NCBI RefSeq assembly: GCF_001895005.1
Contig: NZ_BCXH01000003.1
Coordinates: 351,637-415,636, forward strand
DNA: 64,000 bases
Direction: 5' to 3'
Origin: Rhodococcus yunnanensis NBRC 103083
Lineage (GTDB): Bacteria > Actinomycetota > Actinomycetes > Mycobacteriales > Mycobacteriaceae
The translations under genes were made by a program, and so were the position numbers. Shown here in pieces: positions 1-9,000 of the stretch (positions are counted from its first letter, which is position 1; each line of letters begins with the position of its first letter). The notes under the pieces are model-generated. The model searched no databases and was not told the DNA's origin. It saw only the letters and a program-made list of their open reading frames with translations.

Positions 1-293
1 GGGCTGACTCTCGTGTCGGCGTCCACACGCCCCAGGATCGCCGCCGATGCTGCCTCGAAACCGGTGTTTCTCGCATGTGCGACACCTCTACGCGTTTCAT
101 GCAAGATTCTGACCTGCGGAGAGCCGGCGCCGATTTTCTCGAGAATGTCCAATGTCGAATCGGTCGAGCCGTTGTCGACGACGATGATTTCGTCGATGTC
201 TGCCGATTGCTCCAGCAATGCCGCGATGCAGGGCCCGATGTAATTTTCTTCGTTGTAGACGGGCACTATCACTGACAAAGTAGGTAGAGGCAT
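1..293 (-). CDS. Family 2 glycosyltransferase, N-terminal part (runs off the window)
   Basis: The gene starts at an ATG at 293 and reads leftwards past base 1, so only about 97 residues are visible. The start MPLPTLSVIVPVYNEENYIG is the classic GT2 nucleotide-sugar-binding strand. It is followed by EIIVVDNGSTDSTLDIL (the Asp-containing turn) and a segment ending VDADTRVS, where the DxD-like metal/sugar motif is expected. Family knowledge: such enzymes transfer sugars from activated donors to lipids, glycans or proteins. The acceptor cannot be told from this fragment. It is divergent from the DUF2752 gene across a relatively AT-rich gap. Confidence 0.85.
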   Translation of the reverse strand, partial: MPLPTLSVIVPVYNEENYIGPCIAALLEQSADIDEIIVVDNGSTDSTLDILEKIGAGSPQVRILHETRRGVAHARNTGFEAASAAILGRVDADTRVS

Positions 294-463
294 GTCGCAT
301 CACGATAATCGACAGTCTCGGCGTGGTCAAAAAGTTCAAAATGCAACAAAGTTGGTTTCGTAGCGAAAAAGGTCGACTGGATTGCTTATCGGACAATAAG
401 ATTCTCGTCGCCCATTTCGGCTCCTATCAGCGCGCGGCCGGTAGCGGCTATAGGGTTGAAGGC

Positions 464-865
464 ATGAACACGTCTGTCCGTTCGCGAGCGACAGGACCCC
501 CGCTGCTCGCCGCCGGGGTTGCAGGCGCGCTGGTGGCGGTGCTGTCGGTCCGTGACCCAAGGACGTCGACGTATCTTCCGTGTCCGATTCATGCGGCCAC
601 GGGCTTGTGGTGCCCCGGTTGCGGCGCGACGCGAGCGTTCGGAGATCTGATTCGCGGTGATGTGGCGTCGGCGATCTCCGCCAACCTTCTGGCCGTTGTG
701 CTGGCGATCGCCGGAATCGGCGTATGGGGAATGTGGATGCGGGCGAGGATGACGGGTACGACGGTGCGGCGACCACCGGCGATTCTGATCGGATCTGCAG
801 TGGTGGTCGTCTGCGCTTTCACGATCCTCAGGAATGTTCCCGCAGGTAGTTGGCTCGCCCCCTGA
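464..865 (+). CDS. DUF2752 family membrane protein
   Basis: A protein of 133 residues with hydrophobic segments near residues 12-28, 70-90 and 105-125. The hallmark LWCPGCGATRAF lies between the first two, as in DUF2752 proteins, which carry a CPGCGxTRA motif and have no settled function. The open frame extends upstream to 323, but that part has no membrane character. The ATG at 464 places the first hydrophobic segment near the N terminus, so I chose it. A run TATAGGGTTG just before the ATG could be a -10 region of a short or leaderless transcript. Two tiny genes follow directly. Confidence 0.75.
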   Translation: MNTSVRSRATGPPLLAAGVAGALVAVLSVRDPRTSTYLPCPIHAATGLWCPGCGATRAFGDLIRGDVASAISANLLAVVLAIAGIGVWGMWMRARMTGTTVRRPPAILIGSAVVVVCAFTILRNVPAGSWLAP

Positions 866-881
866 AATAAGGAGTGGAATC

Positions 882-980
882 ATGTTGCTCGAAGTAGCGT
901 CGATCGTGGTGTTGGTCGGTGTGCTGATCGTGCTGATTCCGACCGCGCGCCGCGTGTTCAAGAAGGGCGACGACGAATGA
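882..980 (+). CDS. Very small single-pass membrane protein (32 aa)
   Basis: The peptide begins MLLEVASIVVLVGVLIVLIP and ends in a basic/acidic tail TARRVFKKGDDE. It is preceded by AAGGAG about 6 bases before the ATG, an unusually good ribosome binding site. It is one hydrophobic helix with a positively charged end, so an inner-membrane peptide with the tail in the cytoplasm is likely. Its stop overlaps the next start (ATGA at 977-980), which argues that it is translated and coupled to the next gene. Function unknown. It may be an accessory peptide of the DUF2752 gene. Confidence 0.6.
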   Translation: MLLEVASIVVLVGVLIVLIPTARRVFKKGDDE

Positions 981-1174
981 CCGACTCGTTGAAGGCTCGA
1001 GTTCGCGCCAAGCTGCTCGAACAATTGGCAGGAGACGGCGGGACCGACGCCGAACTGGCGGAGGGCGACGATCCGCGTCTGGTGGCGATCGGTGACGACC
1101 TGGCCGCGCTCGACGAGGCATCCGAGAACGACCCACTGATCGATCAGCTGGCCACGAGGTACTGGGTCCCGTAG
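977..1174 (+). CDS. Small acidic hypothetical protein (65 aa)
   Basis: A soluble, acidic 65-residue protein (MTDSLKARVRAKLLEQ at the start, then many Asp/Glu) with helical character and no motif I recognise. Its ATG overlaps the stop of the 32-residue membrane peptide, and both lie close behind the DUF2752 gene, so the three probably form one transcription unit. A partner role for the membrane peptide is a guess based only on coupling. Confidence 0.55.
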   Translation: MTDSLKARVRAKLLEQLAGDGGTDAELAEGDDPRLVAIGDDLAALDEASENDPLIDQLATRYWVP

Positions 1175-1229
1175 CGGCCACTCCGCCCTGTGTCACCACT
1201 CACGCACGGGTAGATCTAGTATCTATGTT

Positions 1230-1895
1230 GTGTCCAACACGAAATCTGCTTCGGAGCTCGCCTACCTGACGGTCAAGGAAATGATCGTCACCGGTGAACT
1301 GCCCGGCGGCGAACTGGTCAGTGAAGGCGACATCGCCGGTCGTATGGATGTCAGCCGTACGCCGGTGCGTGAAGCGTTCCTCCGACTCCAGGTCGAAGGG
1401 TGGATGCGGCTCTACCCCAAACGCGGCGCGCTCGTCGTGCCCGTGGCCCCTGGCGAGGCCGAGAACATCGTCTCCGCGCGTTGGCTCATCGAGTCGGGAA
1501 GTGTCCGTGCACTCGTCGGGGACGCTCGTGTACGCGCCGAGCTCGTCGGTGAACTGCGGACCAACCTGGTGCGCCAACACCGACTGCTCGCCCGCGACAC
1601 CGGACAAGAGACAACGGCAGCCGAATTCAGTGCCGCCGACGCCGACTTTCACCGTCTGATCGTCCACGCAGGCGGCAACCCGCTGCTCGACGCGTTCTAC
1701 TCGGGGCTTCGGGAGCGTCAGCGGCGGATGACGACGCATTCGCTCGCCCGTGACCCGGGCCAGATCGAGCAGATCGTCGAGGACCATACTCGACTCGCCG
1801 ATTTCATCGAGGCAGGTGACGCGGACGGTTTCGAGACCGCGGTCGATGCTCACATGCGCCGGGTGCACGGATTGAACGAGAGCGGCACGCGATGA
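1230..1895 (+). CDS. GntR-family transcriptional regulator, FCD subgroup
   Basis: A 221-residue protein with an N-terminal winged helix (residues about 8-70, including LVSEGDIAGRMDVSRTPVREA, the GntR recognition helix). An all-helical FCD ligand-binding domain follows, with the metal/ligand residues D(A)DFHRLIVHAGGNPLL around 140-155 and a C-terminal EDHTRLADFIEAGD. FadR/FCD regulators usually respond to small organic acids. The start is a GTG at 1230. A short GTTG..CAAC repeat covers the start region and could be an autoregulatory site, but it is weak. The stop overlaps the start of the MFS gene (ATGA), so it probably controls that transporter. Confidence 0.88.
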   Translation: MSNTKSASELAYLTVKEMIVTGELPGGELVSEGDIAGRMDVSRTPVREAFLRLQVEGWMRLYPKRGALVVPVAPGEAENIVSARWLIESGSVRALVGDARVRAELVGELRTNLVRQHRLLARDTGQETTAAEFSAADADFHRLIVHAGGNPLLDAFYSGLRERQRRMTTHSLARDPGQIEQIVEDHTRLADFIEAGDADGFETAVDAHMRRVHGLNESGTR

Positions 1896-3163
1896 CCGAC
1901 ACGACACGGGCCGAGGCATCGAACACGACGAGGACGGCCCGGTGGATGCTCGTCGCCGCCGGGATGTTCGCGGTCGCGTGGGGTGGCAACGAGTTCACGC
2001 CGCTGCTGGTGATGTACCGCCTCGAGCACGGCTTCTCAGCGGTGACCGTCGATACGTTCCTGTTCGCGTACGTCATCGGGATCGTGCCTGCCCTGTTGAT
2101 CTGCGGCCCGCTGTCGGACCGCATCGGACGGCGTCCCGTCATGCTTCCGGCGACGTCGGTCGCAGCGGCAGGATCGATTCTGATCGCCATCGGCGCCGAT
2201 ACCGCAGTGGTCCTGTTCTCCGGCCGTGTGCTGAGCGGGGTCGCGCTGGGAATCGGAATGGCGGTCGGTGGTACGTGGATCAAGGAACTGTCCGCACTCG
2301 ATCCGAATACCGCGCCGGGTGCAGGCGCCCGCCGCGCCGCGATGAGTTTGACGGCAGGTTTCGCCCTGGGTGCAGGTGTCGCCGGGATACTCGCTCAGTG
2401 GGCGCCCTGGCCGACGCACCTTCCGTATCTCGTGCACGTGGGTATCTGCATCGTTGCCGGGCTGGGCATGATCGGGGTGCGGGAGACCCGCGCGGCAGTT
2501 CCTCGCGGCGAACGAGGGACTCTGGCGTCGGACCTGAAGATTCCCGCCGCGGCCCATCGTCGATTCCTGATGGTGGTCGTGCCGTTGGCGCCGTGGGTGT
2601 TCGGTGCGGCGAGCGTTGCCTACGCGGTCCTTCCCTCGTTGATGGCCGATCGCAGCGGTGGGCATCCCATCGCGCTGTCGGCGTTGATGTCGGTGATCGC
2701 ACTCGGATCGGGATTCGGCATCCAGGCCGTCGGCCGCAGGATCGACACCCCGAATGGGGCGCGTGGTGCACTCGTCGCGCTGTCGATCCTGGTCGTCGGG
2801 ATGCTGCTTGCGGCGTGGGCGGCGACGGTACTGACCATCGCGGCAGCATTGATCGCGGCAGCCGTGCTCGGTTGCGGTTATGGCATGGCGCTCGTGTCGG
2901 GATTGCAAGAGGTGCAACGAATTGCAGGGCCCAACGATCTGGCCGGTCTGACCGCAGTGTTCTACTCGCTCACCTACCTCGGGTTCGCGATCCCGGCGAT
3001 ACTCGCCGCGCTCACCGAAGCTTGGCCCGGCTCGATAACCTACCCCGCCATCTTCACGGCCGGGGCAGTACTGGCAGCCCTGTGCTGGGTGTTCGTGAGG
3101 ACTCGATCGAGTGCTCACCTTCCGGCCCCGCACCCCGCTCCGGAAGCGTCTAGTATCACCTGA
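1892..3163 (+). CDS. Major facilitator superfamily transporter
   Basis: 423 residues with about 12 hydrophobic segments. The MFS loop 2-3 signature appears as GPLSDRIGRRPVM after the second membrane segment, as in drug and metabolite exporters or sugar/acid transporters. It is translationally coupled to the upstream GntR regulator, so its substrate is probably the effector, or a relative of the effector, of that regulator. The substrate cannot be read from the sequence. Confidence 0.88.
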   Translation: MTDTTRAEASNTTRTARWMLVAAGMFAVAWGGNEFTPLLVMYRLEHGFSAVTVDTFLFAYVIGIVPALLICGPLSDRIGRRPVMLPATSVAAAGSILIAIGADTAVVLFSGRVLSGVALGIGMAVGGTWIKELSALDPNTAPGAGARRAAMSLTAGFALGAGVAGILAQWAPWPTHLPYLVHVGICIVAGLGMIGVRETRAAVPRGERGTLASDLKIPAAAHRRFLMVVVPLAPWVFGAASVAYAVLPSLMADRSGGHPIALSALMSVIALGSGFGIQAVGRRIDTPNGARGALVALSILVVGMLLAAWAATVLTIAAALIAAAVLGCGYGMALVSGLQEVQRIAGPNDLAGLTAVFYSLTYLGFAIPAILAALTEAWPGSITYPAIFTAGAVLAALCWVFVRTRSSAHLPAPHPAPEASSIT

Positions 3164-3165
3164 CT

Positions 3166-3786
3166 ATGTCGGTCTCTCCGCGTGACGTCCCGCGGTGGGT
3201 GCCCATCACTGTTCCCCTCACCGGAGCACTGCGGTGGGATTGGCGCGAGAGCTACAGCGTGTTCGTGGCGTTCGCGGTACCTGTCCTGCTGTGGATTCAT
3301 GTCCCAGTGCTGCTGCCGGGTGCCTTCTTCGGGCTGATCGCTCTGGGGGCGGGCATCCGCATTCGCCGGATCGCCTCGTGGTGGCCGTTGTTGCGTTCCG
3401 GTGAGGTGGCATCGGTGGATTCCGTCGAGCGGTGGACCACCGGCGCGGGAACCGTCACGCTCTCGCATGCGACGGGCTGGCGCGTCCACCGAGGGTGGTT
3501 CACCGGAGACATCACGACCAGTCGCGTGGGCTACACCGCCGCGGACCGGCGAGGAAACCTGGAGATACGCGGACTTCCCTACACCGACGGGGTGATTCTC
3601 GCGCACCCGACGGCCCCGAAGGCCATGTGCGTGAGCGAGTTTCCGTTCGATCTGAACGACAACGAGAACGGCCGATGGTCGGCGTCGGTACCGCCCCGAT
3701 TCTGGGCAGGAGCGGCGGCGACGGCAGCTGTGTACCTACTGCTCGTGCTCGGCGGCGTCGTCAGCTCCGGGCAACTGTGGTTCTGA
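3166..3786 (+). CDS. Membrane protein of unknown function, paralog of the next gene
   Basis: 206 residues with two adjacent hydrophobic segments around residues 33-65, a soluble middle of about 110 residues, and a final hydrophobic segment at 183-203. It shares several blocks with the following gene: GWxVxRxWxxG, the block RGLPYT.GVILA, and FPxDL followed by a W..SVxPxxW motif before the last helix. The soluble part resembles the small beta-rich domains of PH-like membrane proteins, but I cannot assign a family. It starts with an ATG three bases after the MFS stop, so it may be co-transcribed. Confidence 0.6.
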   Translation: MSVSPRDVPRWVPITVPLTGALRWDWRESYSVFVAFAVPVLLWIHVPVLLPGAFFGLIALGAGIRIRRIASWWPLLRSGEVASVDSVERWTTGAGTVTLSHATGWRVHRGWFTGDITTSRVGYTAADRRGNLEIRGLPYTDGVILAHPTAPKAMCVSEFPFDLNDNENGRWSASVPPRFWAGAAATAAVYLLLVLGGVVSSGQLWF

Positions 3787-3800
3787 GCCTACTATCAGCT

Positions 3801-4676
3801 GTGCCCCAAGCAGGAGAGCCCCAAGCAGGAGAGCCCGACTCGGGATCCGGCGAAACGGTCGACGAGCGTCTCGCACGCCTCGAGCGTGAACTGGCAGAAC
3901 TGCGTGCGGCCCGAGACCGAGGGCCGTCGGTACTCGGTAGCCGCGACACCGAGCAGGTCCGATCGATTCTCGGACAGTTCGGTATGGCAAGGAGCGTCGG
4001 CGGCGCGTTCGGGACACCGCCTGCCCCCGTCGTCGCCAAGTACCTGTCCGATCCGCCGCGGCCGGTACCCGCTGCTTTCCGGCTCGCCGGACTGTCGTGG
4101 AAGTGGTGGGAGGCCTTCGCGATTCTCATGACGTTCACGGCACCGATCGCGCTGTGGCTCTTCGTGCCGAAGACCCTGCCCATCCCGTTCGTCGGGCTTC
4201 TCGTGGTGATCGCGGTGACCAGGATTCGGGCCATCGGTAACCGGTCACACGTGCTGAAGTGGGGCACGGTGGCCGTCGTGACAGGAGTCGACAGAGTCTC
4301 GGTCGGAACGTATTTCAGCGGAATCACCTACAACAACGTACGGCTGGCGCAAGCAACCGGGTGGACCGTCGAACGTCGGTGGTACAGCGGGCCCGGCCAC
4401 GTCACCGACGTCGCCTACACGGTGGACGGCGTCGCCGGTTCGATCCGTGTTCGCGGCCTTCCGTACACGTCGGGTGTGATCCTCGCGAGTACCAAGAATC
4501 CAGCGAAAGCACGGTGCGTCAGCGACTTTCCGTACGATCTCGACGTCGATTCGAGCGGCGACTGGGTGTCCACCGTGCGTCCGGCCGTGTGGATCGGCGC
4601 CTGCGCGTCGCTGCTCGTCTACGCCGCACTCGTGCTCGGCACCGTATGGTCCGTCGGGACGCTGTGGCTTGCCTGA
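3801..4676 (+). CDS. Membrane protein of unknown function with N-terminal coiled coil
   Basis: The frame opens far upstream inside the previous gene, but homology to that gene starts only after about 4080. The best start is the GTG at 3801 (291 aa). The N-terminal third is hydrophilic, with a heptad-like coil DERLARLERELAELRAARDR. Two hydrophobic segments, a soluble domain with RGLPYTSGVILAS, and a last hydrophobic segment ending GTLWLA then follow. It is clearly a duplicate of the preceding gene. The first codons contain a 15-bp direct repeat giving PQAGEPQAGEP. The last codons and stop are the first unit of a 19-bp tandem array. Confidence 0.6.
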   Translation: MPQAGEPQAGEPDSGSGETVDERLARLERELAELRAARDRGPSVLGSRDTEQVRSILGQFGMARSVGGAFGTPPAPVVAKYLSDPPRPVPAAFRLAGLSWKWWEAFAILMTFTAPIALWLFVPKTLPIPFVGLLVVIAVTRIRAIGNRSHVLKWGTVAVVTGVDRVSVGTYFSGITYNNVRLAQATGWTVERRWYSGPGHVTDVAYTVDGVAGSIRVRGLPYTSGVILASTKNPAKARCVSDFPYDLDVDSSGDWVSTVRPAVWIGACASLLVYAALVLGTVWSVGTLWLA

Positions 4677-4737
4677 GGCGCTGCGGCTTGCTCGAGGTGC
4701 TGTGGCTTGTCTGAGGTGCTGTGGCTTGCGTGACCGA
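4662..4737. repeat. Four 19-bp tandem repeats on the 3' end of a gene
   Basis: Four units of the form CTGTGGCTTGYCTGAGGTG start at 4662, 4681, 4700 and 4719. The first unit is the coding end of the preceding gene (Leu-Trp-Leu-Ala) and contains its TGA. The others are degenerate copies lying between it and the convergent aminopeptidase gene. Confidence 0.85.
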
Positions 4738-4738
4738 T

Positions 4739-6085
4739 CTAGGGGAGTGCCGGCAGCGTCGTATCCACCAGCCAGGCATCCCACAGGCTGCGCGGGCAGC
4801 CGAAACGTGAAGCGAGATCGGTGAAGTCGGATGTGCTGACGGTCGAGTACCGGTACTTCGACGTCCATTCCTGGATCAGCGGGAAGAACTTGTCGTCGCC
4901 GATGGTCCTGCGCAGGGCATGGAGTGCTAGGGCGCCGCGCTTGTAGACGCGGTCGTCGAACATCTTGGCGGGACCGGGATCTCCGAGGACGAGATCGCGC
5001 GGTAATCCGCGTTGCATGGTGTGCACGCGCCTGGCCTTGTCCTGTGCGGACGAGCCGCCGGAGTTCTCGGCCCAGATCCACTCGGAGTAACAGGCGAACC
5101 CTTCGTGCAGCCAGATGTCCTTCCACTTACCGAGGGTCAGGCTGTTGCCGAACCACTGGTGCGCCAGCTCGTGCGCGACGAGCCGCTCGAAGTACCGATT
5201 CCCCGAACAGTGGTTGGCGCCGAAGATCGACAATCCCTGTGCCTCGATGGGGATTTCGAGATCGTCGCCGGTGACCACGACGGTGTACGCAGCGAACGGA
5301 TAGGGGCCGTACAGACGCTCGAACGTGCTCATCATCTCGGTCTGGCGCCCGAAGTCGTGCTCGAAGTTCGGCAGAAGACGTTGCGGCAGAATCACTTTCA
5401 TCGGCACCGGCCCGGTGCTGGTGGTGTGCGAGACGTACGGCCCGATCTGGACGGTCGCAAGGTAGGTGGCCATCGGCTCTGGCTGCTCGTACACCCACGT
5501 CGTTCGACTCGCGCGTGTCTGCTTGCGGACGAGTGTGCCGTTCGCGACTGCGAAGTACGGGGAATCGGTGGTGATCGTGATGCCGTAACTGGCCTTCGAC
5601 ACGGGGTGGTCGTCGCACGGGAACCACGACGCGGCTCCGTTGGGCTGGCTGGCGACGATGGAACCCTCGGTCAGTTCGTCCCAACCGACTTCGCCCCAGA
5701 AACCGTTGATGGGCTTGGGTGTTCCGCCGTACTGGATCGTCACGACCAGCGCTGCGCCCGAGGCGATGGGCTTCGCCGGCGTGATCTTCAGCTTGGCGTG
5801 GTGCTGGCTGAACTTGACCGAGCGCGAGCCGTTCACCGATACCTTCGACACCCGCAGTGCAGGCCCGAGGTCCAAGGAGAACTTCGAGATCGTCGCGGTG
5901 GCGACGGCGGTGATCTTCGCTTTGCCCGCCAACCGATTGCTCTCGACCTTGTACTCGAGATCCAACTCGTACCGGGACACGCGGTAGCCGCGATTTCCGT
6001 TCTGCGGTAGATATTCGTCGAGCGGAGCATCGCCTCCGTCGAGATCGAAGACCGGCGTCACCAATTTCGAGCCGACCGGCTTCAC
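4739..6085 (-). CDS. M1-family zinc aminopeptidase paired with the Pls-like synthetase
   Basis: 448 residues from a GTG at 6085 that overlaps the upstream stop (GTGA). Zinc site: HELAH at residues 305-309, with the third ligand in HEGFACYSE (Glu328), giving the exact HEXXH-18-E spacing of gluzincins. The usual GxMEN exopeptidase motif is replaced by IPIEAQG (about 278-284), so the amino-end recognition loop is divergent. The domain order is a beta-rich N domain (about 30-210) then the catalytic domain. The protein is short for M1 and lacks the large C-terminal helical domain. There is no signal peptide. Inference: it trims the product of the synthetase, as zinc aminopeptidases do for epsilon-polylysine in Streptomyces. 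Confidence 0.88.
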   Translation of the reverse strand: MKPVGSKLVTPVFDLDGGDAPLDEYLPQNGNRGYRVSRYELDLEYKVESNRLAGKAKITAVATATISKFSLDLGPALRVSKVSVNGSRSVKFSQHHAKLKITPAKPIASGAALVVTIQYGGTPKPINGFWGEVGWDELTEGSIVASQPNGAASWFPCDDHPVSKASYGITITTDSPYFAVANGTLVRKQTRASRTTWVYEQPEPMATYLATVQIGPYVSHTTSTGPVPMKVILPQRLLPNFEHDFGRQTEMMSTFERLYGPYPFAAYTVVVTGDDLEIPIEAQGLSIFGANHCSGNRYFERLVAHELAHQWFGNSLTLGKWKDIWLHEGFACYSEWIWAENSGGSSAQDKARRVHTMQRGLPRDLVLGDPGPAKMFDDRVYKRGALALHALRRTIGDDKFFPLIQEWTSKYRYSTVSTSDFTDLASRFGCPRSLWDAWLVDTTLPALP

Positions 6086-9000
6086 TCGCTCACCTCGGCA
6101 GTCACGATACGGGCGAACGGGTCGCCCTTGGCCCACGGAGCGATCGGGTTGCCCTGCCAACGGGTGTGCGCGGGCACGGTATCGCCGCGCATCACCAGCG
6201 ATGCCGGTCCGACCGTCGCGCCTTCGCCGATGCCCGCTGCGGGAAGGGCGACGCAGTGCTGGCCCAGTGTTGCGCCTCGTCCGAGTGTCACGCTGTCCAT
6301 GGACATGATCCGATCATGGAACAGGTGTGTTTGCACAACGCACCCACGATTGACCGTTGCGCCGTCGGCGAGCGTCACCAGATCGGCCTCGGGAAGCCAG
6401 TAGGTCTCGCACCACACTCCGCGGCCGATGTCGGCCCCGAGCCAGCGCAGCCACATGTTCAGCACGGCCGTGCCCTCGGCGGCGCGAGCGAACCACGGCG
6501 CCGCAACGGTTTCGACGAAGGTGTCGGCCACCTCGTTGCGCCACACGAACGAGCTCCACAGCGGGTGCTCGACCTTGTCGATGCGGCCGACCCACATCCA
6601 CTTGGCCACCGCGGACACTGCCGCGGCGACCGCGCCTGCGATCAGGAGCACGACGCCGCTGAGCAACGCCGCGAGCCAGTACCCGTACTCGTGCGCAAGC
6701 CAGGTCAACGCGAACAGCACTCCGAGCCCGATCCCGAACGTCACCATCACCGGTATCAACCGGCACGTCTCGACGAACGATCGAGCCACCTTGAGCTTCG
6801 TCGGTGGATCGAACGTGCGCGAGCTGTCGGCGCGACCGGCCGCCCGGCGTAATCGCACCGGGGGACTGCCGAGCCACGACGAACCGGATTTCGCCTTGTC
6901 CGGCGTCGCCGACAGCACGGCGACCAGGCCGTTCTTCGGAACGGTCCGACCGGGCCCTGTCATGCCGGAGTTGCCGAGGAACGCGCGTTTGCCGACCTTG
7001 GCGTCACCGAGGTGCATCCAGCCGCCGCCGAGCTCGTAGCTGGCCACCATCGTGTCGTCGGCGAGGAATGCGCCGTCGGCGACGGTCGTGAACTTCGGGA
7101 TCATCAATACCGTCGACGCCTCGACGTCCTTGCCGATCTTCGCGCCGAGCAATCGCAACCAGTGCGGGGTCAGCAGGGACGCGTACAGCGGGAACAGGAA
7201 CGTGCGCGCCGAGTCCATCAGTCGCTCGGTGGCCCACACCTGCCAGCCGATTCTGCTGCGCACCGGGTGGTAGCCCTCGGTGAGTCCGATGCTCAGAATG
7301 CGAACCGCAATCAACGTGATCAGCGCGAAGACCCCCAAGGACACAAGCGTCGCCAGCGGCAACATGATCGCCGCGCGCCCGAGTGCGCCCCACATCGTCG
7401 TCGCAGTGTGCAGCCACCATCCCATCAGGACCAGCGAGACACCGAGCGAGAAGATGGCCATCCCGGAGAGGAACAACGACGCGACGCCGTACGCCAGCAC
7501 CCAGCGCGTCGCGCGCGGAGGAGCGTGCTCGGGCCACGGATGTTCGGCTTTGCCGACCTTCGTCGCGGGCGAACCCGCCCACAGCTGACCTGCTTTCACA
7601 CGTCCGACGACGGCAGAGCCTGCGCTGACGACGGCGTTCTTGCCGATGGAGGTGCCGGGCAACAGAGTCGACCTGGCGCCGACGGCAGCGCCCGCGCCGA
7701 TCTTGATGCCACCGATGTAGACGATGTCACCGTCGATCCAGTGCCCGGTGAGATCGACCTCGGGTTCGACGGAACAGCCGTCGCCCAGCTCGAGCATTCC
7801 GGTCACCGGCGGCAGTGTGTGCAGGTCGACGCCCTTGCCGATCTTCGCTCCCAGTGCACGGGCGTAATAGACCATCCACGGTGCACCCGAGAGGTTCGAC
7901 GCCCCACTGGCGTCGGTCAGACGCGTCGCCGCCCACAGGCGGATGTGGGCACTTCCGCCGCGTCGGTACGCACCGGGTTTCACCCCGGCCAGCAGGATGC
8001 GCGAGCCGACGACCGAGATCGCCATCCGCCCCACCGGGGTGATGAACAGGACGAAGGCGAGAAGGATCCACCACCAGGACACCGTCGGCGCCCAGGAGAC
8101 GTCGGCGAACCACGACATCACGTTGAACAGAACCCCGACCCAGGTGACCCACTGCAGGCCGGTCAATGTCGTCAACGGAACGGTCGCGGCGATCTGTGCC
8201 CACTGGGCCGAGCGGGGAGTCGGTTCGACGTCGCGCGGAACGACCTCGACGGGCGGCTTCAGCTCGTCCAGATACCGTGCGAGCGAACCGAGCCGAGGAT
8301 GGTCGTAGAGCTGCGCGACGGTGATCTCGGGAAAACGTTCGCGCAGTGCCGTCACCAGTTGGGCCGCGGACAGCGAGCCGCCGCCGTTCTGGAAGAAATC
8401 CGCGTTCTCGTCGTTCACCTGCGCGCCGAGGATGTTGGTCCACAGCGCTGCGACCCATCCGGCAGTCCCGTCGAGATCGGAGGCTCCGCCCATGCCGGGA
8501 AGCGGCCAGGGGAGCGCATTTCTGTCGACCTTGCCCGAGGTGCGCGTCGGCATCTCCTCGACGAGTGCCAGACGCGGAACCAGCGCTGCGGGTAGCTGCT
8601 CGGCGAGGATCGCGCGCGCGGCGTCGAGATCGAAATCGGGGTTGGTGCTCGCGAGGTAACCGATGAGAACCGAGTTTCCTGCCCCGGTCTTGCGTACTGC
8701 GGCGGCAGCACCGCCGACGCCGGGGAGCGCCTGGAGTGCATTGTCGATCTCGCCGAGTTCGATGCGACGTCCACCGAGCTTGACCTGATCGTCGGCACGG
8801 CCCTGGAACAACAGCCCTTCCAGCTCCAGCCTGACGAGGTCACCGCTGCGATACGCGCGATCCCAGCCGAGCGAGGGCATCGGGGCGTACTTCTCGGCAT
8901 CCTTGGCGGGATCGAGGTAACGGGCGAGGCCGACGCCGCCGATGACGAGCTCACCGACCTCACCGACCGCGACGGGGTTTCCCGACGCGTCGACCACCGC

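Noticed and set aside
323..463. N-terminal extension of the DUF2752 gene
   Set aside because: Polar sequence with no family match; lies in an AT-richer promoter-like gap.
1220..1245. GntR operator from GTTG-TGTC-CAAC
   Set aside because: Only four-base arms; too weak to list as a site.
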